Notes: generated by a model not told the origin, from the sequence alone. Positions 1 through 5,153 are shown, numbered from the stretch's first letter. The stretch is 5,153 nt of DNA from CAIOYC01 sp038327995 (GCA_038327995.1 JBBQLP010000091.1:1-5153), one strand, 5' to 3'. Numbers and translations: made by a program.

Positions 1-606
1 CTTCACCCCGTCAACCGCCGCCAGGATCGCCGCGTTGTCGGAGCGAATGCGATAGCCTTCCTTGGCCAGTTTGGCGCGCACCACCCCGTGCGTATCCACC
101 ACGAAGATCGCGGGCTTGGGCACCCCGTGGGCGAAGTTCCCAGCCGGATACTGCGGATCGCGCAGCCGGAAGGCGTCGATCATCTTCGAGCCATCATCCG
201 ACAGAAGGGTATATTTCACCGCCTGTTTTTCGGCGAACTTCGTCAGATCTTCCGGCTTGTCGTAGCTCAGGGCGACAAGGCTGTAGCCGCGCTCGGCCAA
301 GGGCGCCTGCACCGCTTTCAGGTCGATCAACTGGTGCTGGCAGAACGGGCACCAGCGGGCCGAGCGGAAGAAAACCAGTACGACGCCCTTCTTGCCCGGC
401 AGACTGGCGAAGCTCCGCGCTGCGCCGCCAGCGTCCACCGCCGCGAACTCGGGAATACGCGCGCCGACCGCCGGGCCGATGTCGATGTCCGTGCCAGGGG
501 CAACGACTGCTGCGACGGGCTGCGCCGCTGCCGGAACGGACGCCACTACGGCGAGAGGCGAAGCCCCGAAGACGGCCAGAGCCAACAGATTGATCAAACG
601 CCGCAC
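1..606 (-). CDS. Exported peroxiredoxin-like (AhpC/TSA, redoxin) protein, C-terminus cut by window edge
   Basis: The frame reads open from a GTG at 606-604 through base 1, giving 202 residues with no stop, so the end lies outside the window. Residues 1-28 look like a Sec signal peptide: a double Arg at 2-3, a hydrophobic stretch at about 4-24, then a small-residue AAA site at 26-28. A short linker leads into a thioredoxin-fold redoxin domain from about residue 48. It contains FFRSARWCPFC (79-89, CxxC at C86/C89) and a Val-Pro-Lys-Pro turn at 162-165 in which P165 fits the cis-proline facing the active site. A beta strand IFVVD follows at 167-171. Family knowledge suggests thiol-dependent peroxide reduction or disulfide chemistry, and the signal peptide places it in the periplasm. 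The classical peroxiredoxin PxxxTxxC signature is absent, so it may act more like a TlpA/ResA-type reductase. The substrate is unknown. The gene stands alone, with over 400 bp of gene-free DNA upstream. Confidence 0.88.
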   Translation of the reverse strand, partial: MRRLINLLALAVFGASPLAVVASVPAAAQPVAAVVAPGTDIDIGPAVGARIPEFAAVDAGGAARSFASLPGKKGVVLVFFRSARWCPFCQHQLIDLKAVQAPLAERGYSLVALSYDKPEDLTKFAEKQAVKYTLLSDDGSKMIDAFRLRDPQYPAGNFAHGVPKPAIFVVDTHGVVRAKLAKEGYRIRSDNAAILAAVDGVK

Positions 607-612
607 GGTGCA

Positions 613-616
613 CCTC
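613..616 (-). promoter_or_regulatory. Ribosome binding site that fixes the redoxin GTG start
   Basis: On the minus strand GAGG (within TTGAGG) lies six bases before the GTG at 606-604. A second GTG at 613-611 overlaps this site but is in another frame, which encodes no recognisable protein. An in-frame TTG at 618-616 lies within the Shine-Dalgarno region itself and is a poor alternative. The chosen GTG gives a compact signal peptide directly after the start. Confidence 0.6.
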
Positions 617-918
617 AAGGAACAGGGGTCAGGAGCGCCGAGCGCCCTCGCGTGTAAGTTCGCGCGACCGAGGCGAGCGTTACAGCGCGCACGTCTTCGC
701 CCTCACTGGTTGTTTACCGCGAGTTGGGGGAGGGGTGCGGAGCGCCGGGCCTCGCCCTCGTTCTGCTCAGATGAGAAGACCCGCTCAACCACATCCCCAT
801 GCCGATCGGGGCCGATCCGGACCGCCCTCTCTATACACAGGAACACCCAACAGTATGAGGGCTATCCCACCGGCAGAGACGGAAGCGAGGATAAGTGAGG
901 TTTGCGGAAGGGCGCCGA

Positions 919-978
919 AGTCCACTTTCGACCTACAGCGGACCTTCAACAGGTCCGCTTTCCGGCGCAATGTTCAAC
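919..978. repeat. Intergenic repeat-like element built of imperfect GTCCGCTTTC units
   Basis: Two imperfect direct units start at 919 (AGTCCACTTTC) and 952 (GGTCCGCTTTC), matching at 9 of 11 bases, and each ends in TTCAAC (945-950 and 973-978). Between them lies a perfect inverted repeat (937-959). A further related fragment, GTCCGATACAAAGCG, follows directly. From memory, GTCCGCTTTC-type intergenic sequences are scattered through many alphaproteobacterial genomes and are often mis-annotated as short proteins. Assigning this element to that family is inference; only the local repeat is seen directly. Confidence 0.45.
937..959. terminator. Perfect 9-bp stem-loop, possible terminator of the small Cys protein gene
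   Basis: AGCGGACCT pairs perfectly with AGGTCCGCT around a 5-nt loop. It lies about 70 nt past the stop of the gene at 1029-1313 on the minus strand. No U-rich tract follows on that strand, so a classic intrinsic terminator is not supported. It may simply be the internal hairpin of the repeat-like element it sits in. Confidence 0.35.
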
Positions 979-1028
979 GTCCGATACAAAGCGTTGGCGC
1001 CTACCGCGTTCGACCACCAGTCGGCTGT

Positions 1029-1313
1029 TCATCGAACAGTCTCCTTCTCCTTGGGTGCCGAAACACGGCGCGTCTTGGTTTCGGACTTGGGCTTGGGCAG
1101 GAGGCGGAAGCGCGTCTGGCACCACGCGAAATCAACCCCTACGTCCAGCAGAGCATCTGAACGTCCGCATGGGCAGGCAAAATCCATGACCTCGACGACA
1201 CGGTAAGTCTCCCCGGCCACGAGGGGCACTTGCATTCCGGTGACATGGTTTGGGGCGGCATTGACGCATAGAACCAGATCGCCCGCGCCTACGGCCTTGC
1301 TCATAGCTTCCAT
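1029..1313 (-). CDS. Small cysteine-containing protein of unknown function
   Basis: This frame encodes 94 residues, or 91 from the second ATG at 1304-1302; the second has a better purine-rich stretch (GGATGG) upstream and may be the real start. The core, about residues 9-73, reads GDLVLCVNAAP (11-21), then VPLVAGETYRVVEV (29-42), CPCG (47-50), LLDVGVDFAWC (55-65) and TRFRLLP (67-73). This alternating-hydrophobic pattern suggests a small all-beta domain. C16, C47, C49 and C65 could bind a metal, but that is inference. The tail (74-94) is basic and low complexity, rich in Lys, Thr and Glu. From memory, similar short proteins with GD-V-CV, a G-x-x-Y-x-V strand, a Cys-rich turn and a RF-R ending occur in alphaproteobacterial genomes and prophages without a known role. 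I recognise no function. There is no operon partner: 170 bp separate it from the VOC gene upstream. Confidence 0.75.
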   Translation of the reverse strand: MEAMSKAVGAGDLVLCVNAAPNHVTGMQVPLVAGETYRVVEVMDFACPCGRSDALLDVGVDFAWCQTRFRLLPKPKSETKTRRVSAPKEKETVR

Positions 1314-1483
1314 CCAAAAAACTGCGGCGAGACCACTACAGCACGATCATGGCGCGGGGTCATAGATCATTCGTTGGAGAAGATTAGACCCTGACCGGCA
1401 AGCGGCGAGGCCTGGATGTCACCCTACCCAACCGTTCCGACGGTCTGCTTGTCGGCAAGAAATAAAGCGTCAGATTCTCACCG

Positions 1484-1891
1484 CTAGCTGGCGACGGCCT
1501 CCGCCCTGGCCGGCGCCTGGATCAACTCGATCACATAGCCGTCTGGATCCTTGGCGAGGCCGAGCACGGCGCCGCCCATGCCCGGGTTAGGCGCGCATTC
1601 GTGCAGAACCTCGAGGCCCTCGGCGCGGATGCGTTCGATGCCTGCGACCGGGTCGGTGACGTAGAACACCAGCTTGACCGGATTATCGCGATAGTTGCGC
1701 GTGGAGCCATCGGTGTAGTGCATTAGAACGACAGCGGAGCGGCCTTCGTGAGCCATCATGATCTCGTCCATATATGCGACCTTGAACGTTCCCGTCTGCT
1801 TCATGCCCAACACCCGGCCGTAGAAGTCGGCAGACCTGGCGAGGTCGCTGACCCCAATACCAACGGCGGTGAGGAAATCTTGTGAGCGCAT
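1484..1891 (-). CDS. VOC-superfamily (glyoxalase/bleomycin-resistance fold) protein
   Basis: This is a complete 135-residue protein, the usual size for a single VOC protein with two beta-alpha-beta-beta-beta modules. Module one starts with VGIGVSDLARSADFYGRVLGM (10-30) and module two with VKLVFYVTD (72-80). The end carries the family hallmark DPDGYVIELIQ (115-125). Aligned by eye to E. coli GloA, the last metal ligand is kept (E122), but the other three positions appear to be Ala9, Leu56 and Lys73. It is therefore unlikely to be a working lactoylglutathione lyase and better described as a VOC protein of unknown substrate. The ATG at 1891-1889 follows GAGAG at a spacing of about 8 bases. It lies 262 bp downstream of fabB in the same direction, which suggests its own promoter. 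I see no clear terminator after the stop. Confidence 0.88.
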   Translation of the reverse strand: MRSQDFLTAVGIGVSDLARSADFYGRVLGMKQTGTFKVAYMDEIMMAHEGRSAVVLMHYTDGSTRNYRDNPVKLVFYVTDPVAGIERIRAEGLEVLHECAPNPGMGGAVLGLAKDPDGYVIELIQAPARAEAVAS

Positions 1892-1951
1892 AGGGAATCT
1901 CTCAGTTTTGGTTGAAGGCCAGCGTCGTTGGATCGGGCTCGACGGGGCGAA

Positions 1952-1980
1952 TCCATACCGACATTCACGAGGTTGGTCGA
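1952..1980 (-). promoter_or_regulatory. Weak candidate promoter of the VOC gene with overlapping direct repeats
   Basis: On the minus strand TCGACC (1980-1975) and TATGGA (1957-1952) are 17 bases apart, a loose sigma-70-like pair placing a start about 50-55 nt before the VOC ATG. Two exact copies of GTTCGACC (1996-1989 and 1982-1975), 14 bp apart, lie at and just upstream of the -35, where an operator could sit. The hexamers match the consensus only partly, so this is tentative. Confidence 0.2.
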
Positions 1981-2153
1981 ACTCCCAAGGTCGAACCCCG
2001 GTTCTCCAGTTACAGCCAACAAGATCTTGTCGCCGCAGACAATGGCGTCAGCGGTGAGGCACAGGGATGGATGCAGTCGGTGGGTCCATATTGAGGGCCG
2101 CTCATCACCTACAGCGGATCCCTAACCGGTTTCCTCTGCAGTGCACGCCTATT

Positions 2154-3398
2154 TCATCCCTCGAACCGGCTCATCACCAGTGTGCCGTTGGTTCCGCCGA
2201 AGCCGAAGGAGTTGGACATGACGGTGTTCAGGGGGCCGTCCTTGCGCTCGCGCAGAATGGGCAGGTCGGCGAAGGCTGGGTCGAGGGTGTCGATGTGGGC
2301 GCTCTTGGCGGCGAAACCGGCCTGCATCATCAAAAGGCAGTAGATCGCCTCCTGCGCCCCCGCTGCACCCAAAGAATGCCCGGTCAGGGACTTGGTGGAG
2401 GAGATCGGCGGGATGTGGCTGCCGAACACCTGGCGCACGGCGTCCATCTCCTTCACGTCGCCGATGGGAGTGCCGGTGCCGTGGGGATTGAGGTAGTCGA
2501 TCCGGCCCACCGGCTTGCCGTCCCAGCCCGCCATGGCGAGGTTCATGCAGCGCACCGCGCCCTCGCCCGAGGGAGAGACCATGTCGTGCGCGTCGGCGTT
2601 GGCGGCGTAGCCGGTGATCTCGGCGTAGATTTTCGCGCCTCGCGCCCTGGCGTGCTCAAGCTCTTCCACCACCACCACGCCCGCGCCGCCGGCGATGACG
2701 AAGCCGTCGCGGTCCGCATCATAGGCTCTTGAGGCTACGGCGGGTCGATCATTGAAGCCCGACGACATGGCGCCCATGGCGTCGAACAGCACGCTGAGGG
2801 TCCAGTCCAGTTCCTCGCAGCCCCCCGCGAACATCACGTCCTGCTTGCCCATGATGATCTGTTCGGCGGCGGCGCCGATGCAGTGGGTGGAGGTCGCGCA
2901 GGCCGAGGAGATCGAATAGTTGATCCCCCGCGTCTTGAACCAGGTGGACAGCACCGCCGAAGGGCCAGAGCACATCGCCTTGGGCACCGCAAACGGGCCG
3001 ACGCGCTTGGGGCCCTTGGTGCGGGTGATCTCGGCGGCGTTGACGATAGCCCGCGTCGAGGGGCCGCCGTCGCCAATGATGAGCCCCGTGCGGTCGTTGC
3101 GGACCTCGTCTTCGGTGAGGCCGGAATCAGCGATGGCCTGCTCCATAGCGATGTGGGCATAGGCGAGGCCGGGAGCCAGAAAGCGGGCCGCGCGGCGATC
3201 CACCAGCGCCTCCCAGTCGATCAGGGGAGCGCCATCCTTCACCGGGGCGGCTTGCACCTGACAGCGGAAGCCGAGCTCGGCATAGTCAGGCGCGGCGACG
3301 ACGCCGGACTTCGCTTCACGCAGGGACGCGGTCACTTCCTCGGCGGACGAGCCGATGGAGGAGACGATGCCCAGCCCGCTGATGACGACACGCCGCAT
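2154..3398 (-). CDS. fabB: Beta-ketoacyl-ACP synthase I (FabB)
   Basis: This complete 414-residue protein is close to E. coli FabB (406). It is a cytoplasmic type II fatty acid synthase enzyme. It condenses acyl-ACP with malonyl-ACP and in particular elongates cis-3-decenoyl-ACP made by FabA. The N-terminal thiolase-fold half opens with RRVVISGLGIVSSIG (2-16) and holds the nucleophile C167 in SSACATSTHC (164-173). The C-terminal half holds H306 in NPHGTGTPIGD, K336 in SSTKSLTGHSLGAAG, H341 in the same segment, and the glycine-rich GFGGTN (399-404). The Cys-His-His triad is intact. The ACATSTHC form around the cysteine and the partnership with fabA favour FabB over FabF. The ATG has a strong GGAGG site. 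fabA lies 135 bp upstream on the same strand, so the two are probably co-transcribed, with a stem-loop between them. The fabI gene that often follows fabB in alphaproteobacteria is not present downstream. Confidence 0.97.
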   Translation of the reverse strand: MRRVVISGLGIVSSIGSSAEEVTASLREAKSGVVAAPDYAELGFRCQVQAAPVKDGAPLIDWEALVDRRAARFLAPGLAYAHIAMEQAIADSGLTEDEVRNDRTGLIIGDGGPSTRAIVNAAEITRTKGPKRVGPFAVPKAMCSGPSAVLSTWFKTRGINYSISSACATSTHCIGAAAEQIIMGKQDVMFAGGCEELDWTLSVLFDAMGAMSSGFNDRPAVASRAYDADRDGFVIAGGAGVVVVEELEHARARGAKIYAEITGYAANADAHDMVSPSGEGAVRCMNLAMAGWDGKPVGRIDYLNPHGTGTPIGDVKEMDAVRQVFGSHIPPISSTKSLTGHSLGAAGAQEAIYCLLMMQAGFAAKSAHIDTLDPAFADLPILRERKDGPLNTVMSNSFGFGGTNGTLVMSRFEG

Positions 3399-3405
3399 GA
3401 AGCTT

Positions 3406-3410
3406 CCTCC
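3406..3410 (-). promoter_or_regulatory. Strong ribosome binding site of fabB
   Basis: GGAGG on the minus strand stands seven bases before the fabB ATG (3398-3396), close to ideal and much stronger than the AGGA at fabA. This supports the start and fits independent, efficient translation of FabB. Confidence 0.75.
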
Positions 3411-3447
3411 GCCCTCTTGTTTCTTGATTGAAATCTAGACGAGGTCT

Positions 3448-3472
3448 TTGGCGTCGGATAGCCCGACGCCAA
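3448..3472 (-). terminator. Perfect 10-bp stem-loop between fabA and fabB
   Basis: TTGGCGTCGG and CCGACGCCAA pair without mismatch around a 5-nt loop. The hairpin sits about 60 nt past the fabA stop and 50 nt before the fabB start. No run of U follows on the minus strand, so it is probably not a full intrinsic terminator. It could cause partial termination, protect the 3' end of a fabA transcript, or mark an RNA processing site, so that FabA and FabB are made in different amounts. Structure is seen; function is inference. Confidence 0.55.
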
Positions 3473-3533
3473 GATTGTGACCCCCAATATAGGCGCTTCT
3501 GGACCTCGCGGTATCCCAGCGCGCGATCAATGT

Positions 3534-4058
3534 TCAGGTGCGCTGATAGAGACCGACGCGCATATCCGTCGAGGTGTAGATCGGCTTGCCGTCAGCCTCC
3601 AGTACGCCGTCGCCGATGCCCATCACCAGACGACGGTTGATCACGCGCTTCATCTCGATCTTGTAAGTGACCTTCTTGGTGTCCGGCGTAACCTCGCCAG
3701 CGAACTTTGCCTCACCGCACCCCAGCGCCCGGCCTCTGCCCTTGCCGCCGATCCAGCCAAGATAAAAGCCCACCAACTGCCATAAGGCGTCCAGCCCCAG
3801 GCTTCCTGGCATCACCGGATCGCCGATGAAATGGCAGAGAAAGAACCACTGCTCGGGGTTGATGTCGAACTCCGCCTCGATATATCCCTTGCCGAACTGA
3901 CCGCCGCTGTCGTCGATATGGACGATCCGGTCGAACAACAGCATGGGCGGCGCGGGCAACTGGGCATTCCCAGGCCCGAACATTTCGCCGCGGCCGCAGG
4001 CGAGCAACTCCTCGTAAGTGTAAGAAGATTGAGGCGTGTGGATGGGCGTATCCGCCAT
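3534..4058 (-). CDS. fabA: 3-hydroxydecanoyl-ACP dehydratase/isomerase (FabA)
   Basis: This complete 174-residue protein is nearly the length of E. coli FabA (172) and very similar along its whole length. It dehydrates 3-hydroxydecanoyl-ACP and isomerises trans-2- to cis-3-decenoyl-ACP, the branch point into unsaturated fatty acids, as a cytoplasmic dimer with a hot-dog fold. Landmarks are the GRGEMFG segment (22-28), LPAPPMLLFDRI (34-45), and the active-site block WFFLCHFIGDPVMPGSLGLD (71-90). H76 and D90 there match E. coli H70 and D84. VNRRLVMGIGDG-type sequence (INRRLVMGIGDG, 140-151) follows. E. coli has Cys where this protein has Ser86 in MPGSLGLD. FabZ lacks this extended C-terminal region and the GDPVMPG form. 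The ATG follows AGGA at 9 bases. The M16 peptidase gene ends 102 bp upstream behind a strong hairpin, so fabA probably starts its own transcript, with fabB downstream. No convincing promoter is visible. Confidence 0.97.
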   Translation of the reverse strand: MADTPIHTPQSSYTYEELLACGRGEMFGPGNAQLPAPPMLLFDRIVHIDDSGGQFGKGYIEAEFDINPEQWFFLCHFIGDPVMPGSLGLDALWQLVGFYLGWIGGKGRGRALGCGEAKFAGEVTPDTKKVTYKIEMKRVINRRLVMGIGDGVLEADGKPIYTSTDMRVGLYQRT

Positions 4059-4077
4059 CGGTATTTATCCTGGGAGC

Positions 4078-4091
4078 GGCGCACCGGCGCC
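4078..4091 (-). promoter_or_regulatory. Small inverted repeat in the fabA leader
   Basis: GGCGC and GCGCC form a perfect 5-bp stem with a 4-nt loop, ending about seven bases before the AGGA ribosome site of fabA. If it lies in the mRNA it could affect ribosome access. In GC-rich DNA such short repeats also arise by chance. Confidence 0.25.
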
Positions 4092-4121
4092 CTTGTGATC
4101 GAACGGGTTACACGACGTGGG

Positions 4122-4154
4122 CGCGCGCCTCAACCTGCGAGGTTAAGGCGCGCG
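4122..4154 (-). terminator. GC-rich 15-bp stem-loop after the M16 peptidase gene
   Basis: On the minus strand CGCGCGCCT-T-AACCT pairs with AGGTT-G-AGGCGCGCG around a 3-nt loop. The single imperfect position is a U-G wobble in minus-strand RNA but a C-A mismatch in plus-strand RNA, so the structure fits minus-strand transcription. It begins six bases after the peptidase stop codon, the place for a terminator or 3'-end stabiliser. No U tract follows, which is a weakness for classic intrinsic termination. It would separate peptidase transcription from fabA. Confidence 0.6.
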
Positions 4155-4160
4155 GGCCGC

Positions 4161-5153
4161 TCACCGACCCTTCGTCAGCGTCGGGCTGTCGAGATCGAGG
4201 TCCGCCGCCTCGATCACTCGCGCATTGGGGAAGCTGGCCTTCAGCTTGGCCGAGAACAGTTTGGCGTCGCCGACGATGATCAGGCTGGCCCTGGCGGGAT
4301 CGACCACCTCGGACGCGGCGGCCTGCGCCTGCGCCGCCGTGACGGCGCCGGTCTTGGCGGTGAACTGTCCTATCTCGTCCAGCGGCACGCCGTAGAGGGC
4401 GTAGTCGGTGAGCAGGCCCGCGAGGCCGGCGGAGGTCTCCACCTCGCGCCCGAAGCCGCCGATCAGGGCCGCTTTGCGCGGCTCCAGTTCGGAGGTCGCG
4501 ATGGGCTCGGCGCCCAGCTTCCTCGCCTCGCTGAGCAGAAGCTCGGCGACCTCGACGGCGCTTTCGTTCTTGGTTTGGGCCGAGGCGGTGAACAGGCCGC
4601 CGTGCGCCCGCTCGTCGATGCGGCTGCCCGCGCCATAGGCCAGCCCCCGCTTGATCCGCACCTCTGCATTCAGGCGCGCGGAAAAGCCGCCGCCCAGCAC
4701 GCCATTGGCGACCTCCACCTTGTAGAAATCAGGGTTGGCGCGGGCGACCGACGGCGCCGCGAGGACCACGGCCGCCTGGCCGGAGCCGGGCAGGTCGATC
4801 ACAGTGACGCTGGGGGCGGGTGCGGACGAGGTGCGGTCGCGGCCGCCAGCAACGATGTCGCTCTTCCAGTCCCCGAAGCTCCTGTTCGCCAGGGCGAAAG
4901 CGGTCTCGGGTTCGATATCGCCAGTGACCACCAGAATCGCCTTCGAGGGCTGGAAGCCTAGCTTGTAGCTCGCCGTCACATCCGCGCGGGTCAAACCCTT
5001 GATCGAAGCGGGCGTGCCGCCAGCGACCCGGCCATAGGACCCATCTCCGAACACCGCGCGCGGCGCCACAAAGCCCGCCACGCCGCCCGGCTGCTTCAGC
5101 GCTACCTGCAGGGCGTTGAGCTTTTGAGTGCGTTTGCGTTCCAGTTCTTCAGT
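4161..5153 (-). CDS. M16 (pitrilysin/insulinase) family peptidase or its paired domain, C-terminal part only
   Basis: The frame is open from the window edge (base 5153) to a TGA at 4163-4161, giving 330 residues of a longer protein. The GTG at 5081 is an internal Val, because the preceding 24 codons continue the family sequence (ERKRTQKLNALQ, then VALKQPGG). Residues about 44-100 match the opening of an M16 C-terminal domain (TPASIKGLTRADV, then AILVVTGDIEPE). Residues 154-178 hold LGGGFSARLNAEVRIKRGL followed by AYGAGS. There R166 and Y173 form the R-x6-Y pair that in insulin-degrading enzyme (R824/Y831) contacts substrate. The zinc motif HxxEH would lie further upstream and is not in the window, so whether this half belongs to an active protease or an inactive partner cannot be told. 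The length is compatible with one half of a two-halved protein or the end of a single-half one. A strong hairpin follows the stop. Family members act in the periplasm or membrane vicinity; the signal peptide is out of view. Confidence 0.9.
   Translation of the reverse strand, partial: TEELERKRTQKLNALQVALKQPGGVAGFVAPRAVFGDGSYGRVAGGTPASIKGLTRADVTASYKLGFQPSKAILVVTGDIEPETAFALANRSFGDWKSDIVAGGRDRTSSAPAPSVTVIDLPGSGQAAVVLAAPSVARANPDFYKVEVANGVLGGGFSARLNAEVRIKRGLAYGAGSRIDERAHGGLFTASAQTKNESAVEVAELLLSEARKLGAEPIATSELEPRKAALIGGFGREVETSAGLAGLLTDYALYGVPLDEIGQFTAKTGAVTAAQAQAAASEVVDPARASLIIVGDAKLFSAKLKASFPNARVIEAADLDLDSPTLTKGR

Larger units (their letters stand above)
607..1028. other. Gene-free intergenic stretch between redoxin gene and small Cys protein gene
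   Basis: No reading frame here looks like a protein on either strand; the plus-strand frames are continuations of antisense shadows. It must hold the promoter of the redoxin gene, but I see no convincing -35/-10 pair. Visible structure is a repeat-like element with a perfect stem-loop (919-978), a direct repeat of GCCGATC at about 800-817, and a short inverted repeat at the right border. A minus-strand frame at 970-785 starts with TTG and contains one hydrophobic stretch. It lacks a clear ribosome site and is not called as a gene. Confidence 0.6.

Noticed and set aside
194..613. Minus-strand frame starting at GTG 613
   Set aside because: It is one frame off the redoxin gene, Arg-rich and without domain signatures; the redoxin frame runs unbroken across it.
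88..657. Long plus-strand open frame (189 codons) antisense to the redoxin gene
   Set aside because: Its product is Arg/Gly/Ala-rich with no recognisable motif, while the opposite strand encodes a clear redoxin with signal peptide and WCPFC.
1431..1455. Short overlapping inverted repeats downstream of the VOC gene (ACCGT-TCCG-ACGGT and CCGAC-N9-GTCGG)
   Set aside because: Five-base stems that compete with each other and lack a U tract; expected by chance in GC-rich DNA.
1940..2010. tRNA-like T-loop strings (GGTTCGACC on minus, GGGGCGAATCC on plus)
   Set aside because: There is no pairing T stem, no acceptor or anticodon arm around them and no CCA end; they are isolated matches.
2098..2117. 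Possible terminator downstream of fabB (CCGCT and AGCGG with a 10-nt loop)
   Set aside because: Only five pairs with a large loop and no U tract; too weak to call.
2067..3431. Plus-strand open frames opposite fabB (for example 2067-2732 and 2883-3431)
   Set aside because: They are shadows created by the codon bias of fabB; the products are Gly/Ala/Arg/His-rich and match no family I know.
3831..4961. 376-codon plus-strand open frame across the fabA start and the M16 gene
   Set aside because: It runs antisense through two well-supported genes and the hairpin between them; the product is low complexity and Arg/Gly-rich, typical of antisense reading in GC-rich DNA.
4161..5081. Starting the M16 protein at the GTG at 5081
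   Set aside because: The upstream codons to the window edge continue the M16 sequence, so the GTG is an internal Val and the gene is partial.
1..5153. CRISPR array, insertion sequence, toxin-antitoxin, defence or biosynthetic cluster
   Set aside because: There are no regularly spaced repeats, no transposase or integrase frame, no paired small genes and no cluster enzymes; the genes are mostly ordinary housekeeping or single-family proteins.

Overview
The window comes from a GC-rich bacterium, most likely an alphaproteobacterium. A Caulobacterales-type genome (Caulobacter, Phenylobacterium, Brevundimonas) is my best guess. This is inferred from base composition, the adjacent fabA-fabB pair, the style of the M16 peptidase and small hypothetical proteins, and an intergenic repeat; no marker gene proves it. 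All six genes I can support lie on the minus strand, so transcription runs from high to low coordinates. The long plus-strand reading frames are antisense shadows.

In transcription order: (1) 5153-4161, the C-terminal part of an M16-family peptidase or its paired domain, cut by the window edge. It is followed by a 33-nt GC-rich hairpin. (2) 4058-3534, fabA, complete. (3) 3398-2154, fabB, complete, separated from fabA by a 135-bp gap holding a perfect 10-bp stem-loop. (4) 1891-1484, a small VOC-superfamily (glyoxalase-fold) protein lacking three of the four glyoxalase I metal ligands. (5) 1313-1029, a cysteine-containing small protein of unknown function. (6) 606 to the window edge, an exported peroxiredoxin/thioredoxin-fold protein with a WCPFC motif, missing its C-terminus. 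A gene-free stretch (607-1028) carries a repeat-like, hairpin-forming element.

The functional core is fabA-fabB, the anaerobic (oxygen-independent) route to unsaturated fatty acids. FabA dehydrates 3-hydroxydecanoyl-ACP and isomerises the product to cis-3-decenoyl-ACP, and FabB elongates that intermediate. Both proteins keep their catalytic residues (FabA H76/D90; FabB C167/H306/H341 with K336). The other genes have no evident pathway link to them and are spaced as separate transcription units.

I found no mobile element, CRISPR array, RNA gene, toxin-antitoxin pair, defence cassette or biosynthetic cluster, and nothing that amounts to a new multi-gene system. The points worth a second look are the fabA-fabB intercistronic hairpin, the VOC protein with missing metal ligands, the small Cys protein, and the repeat-like element at 919-978.
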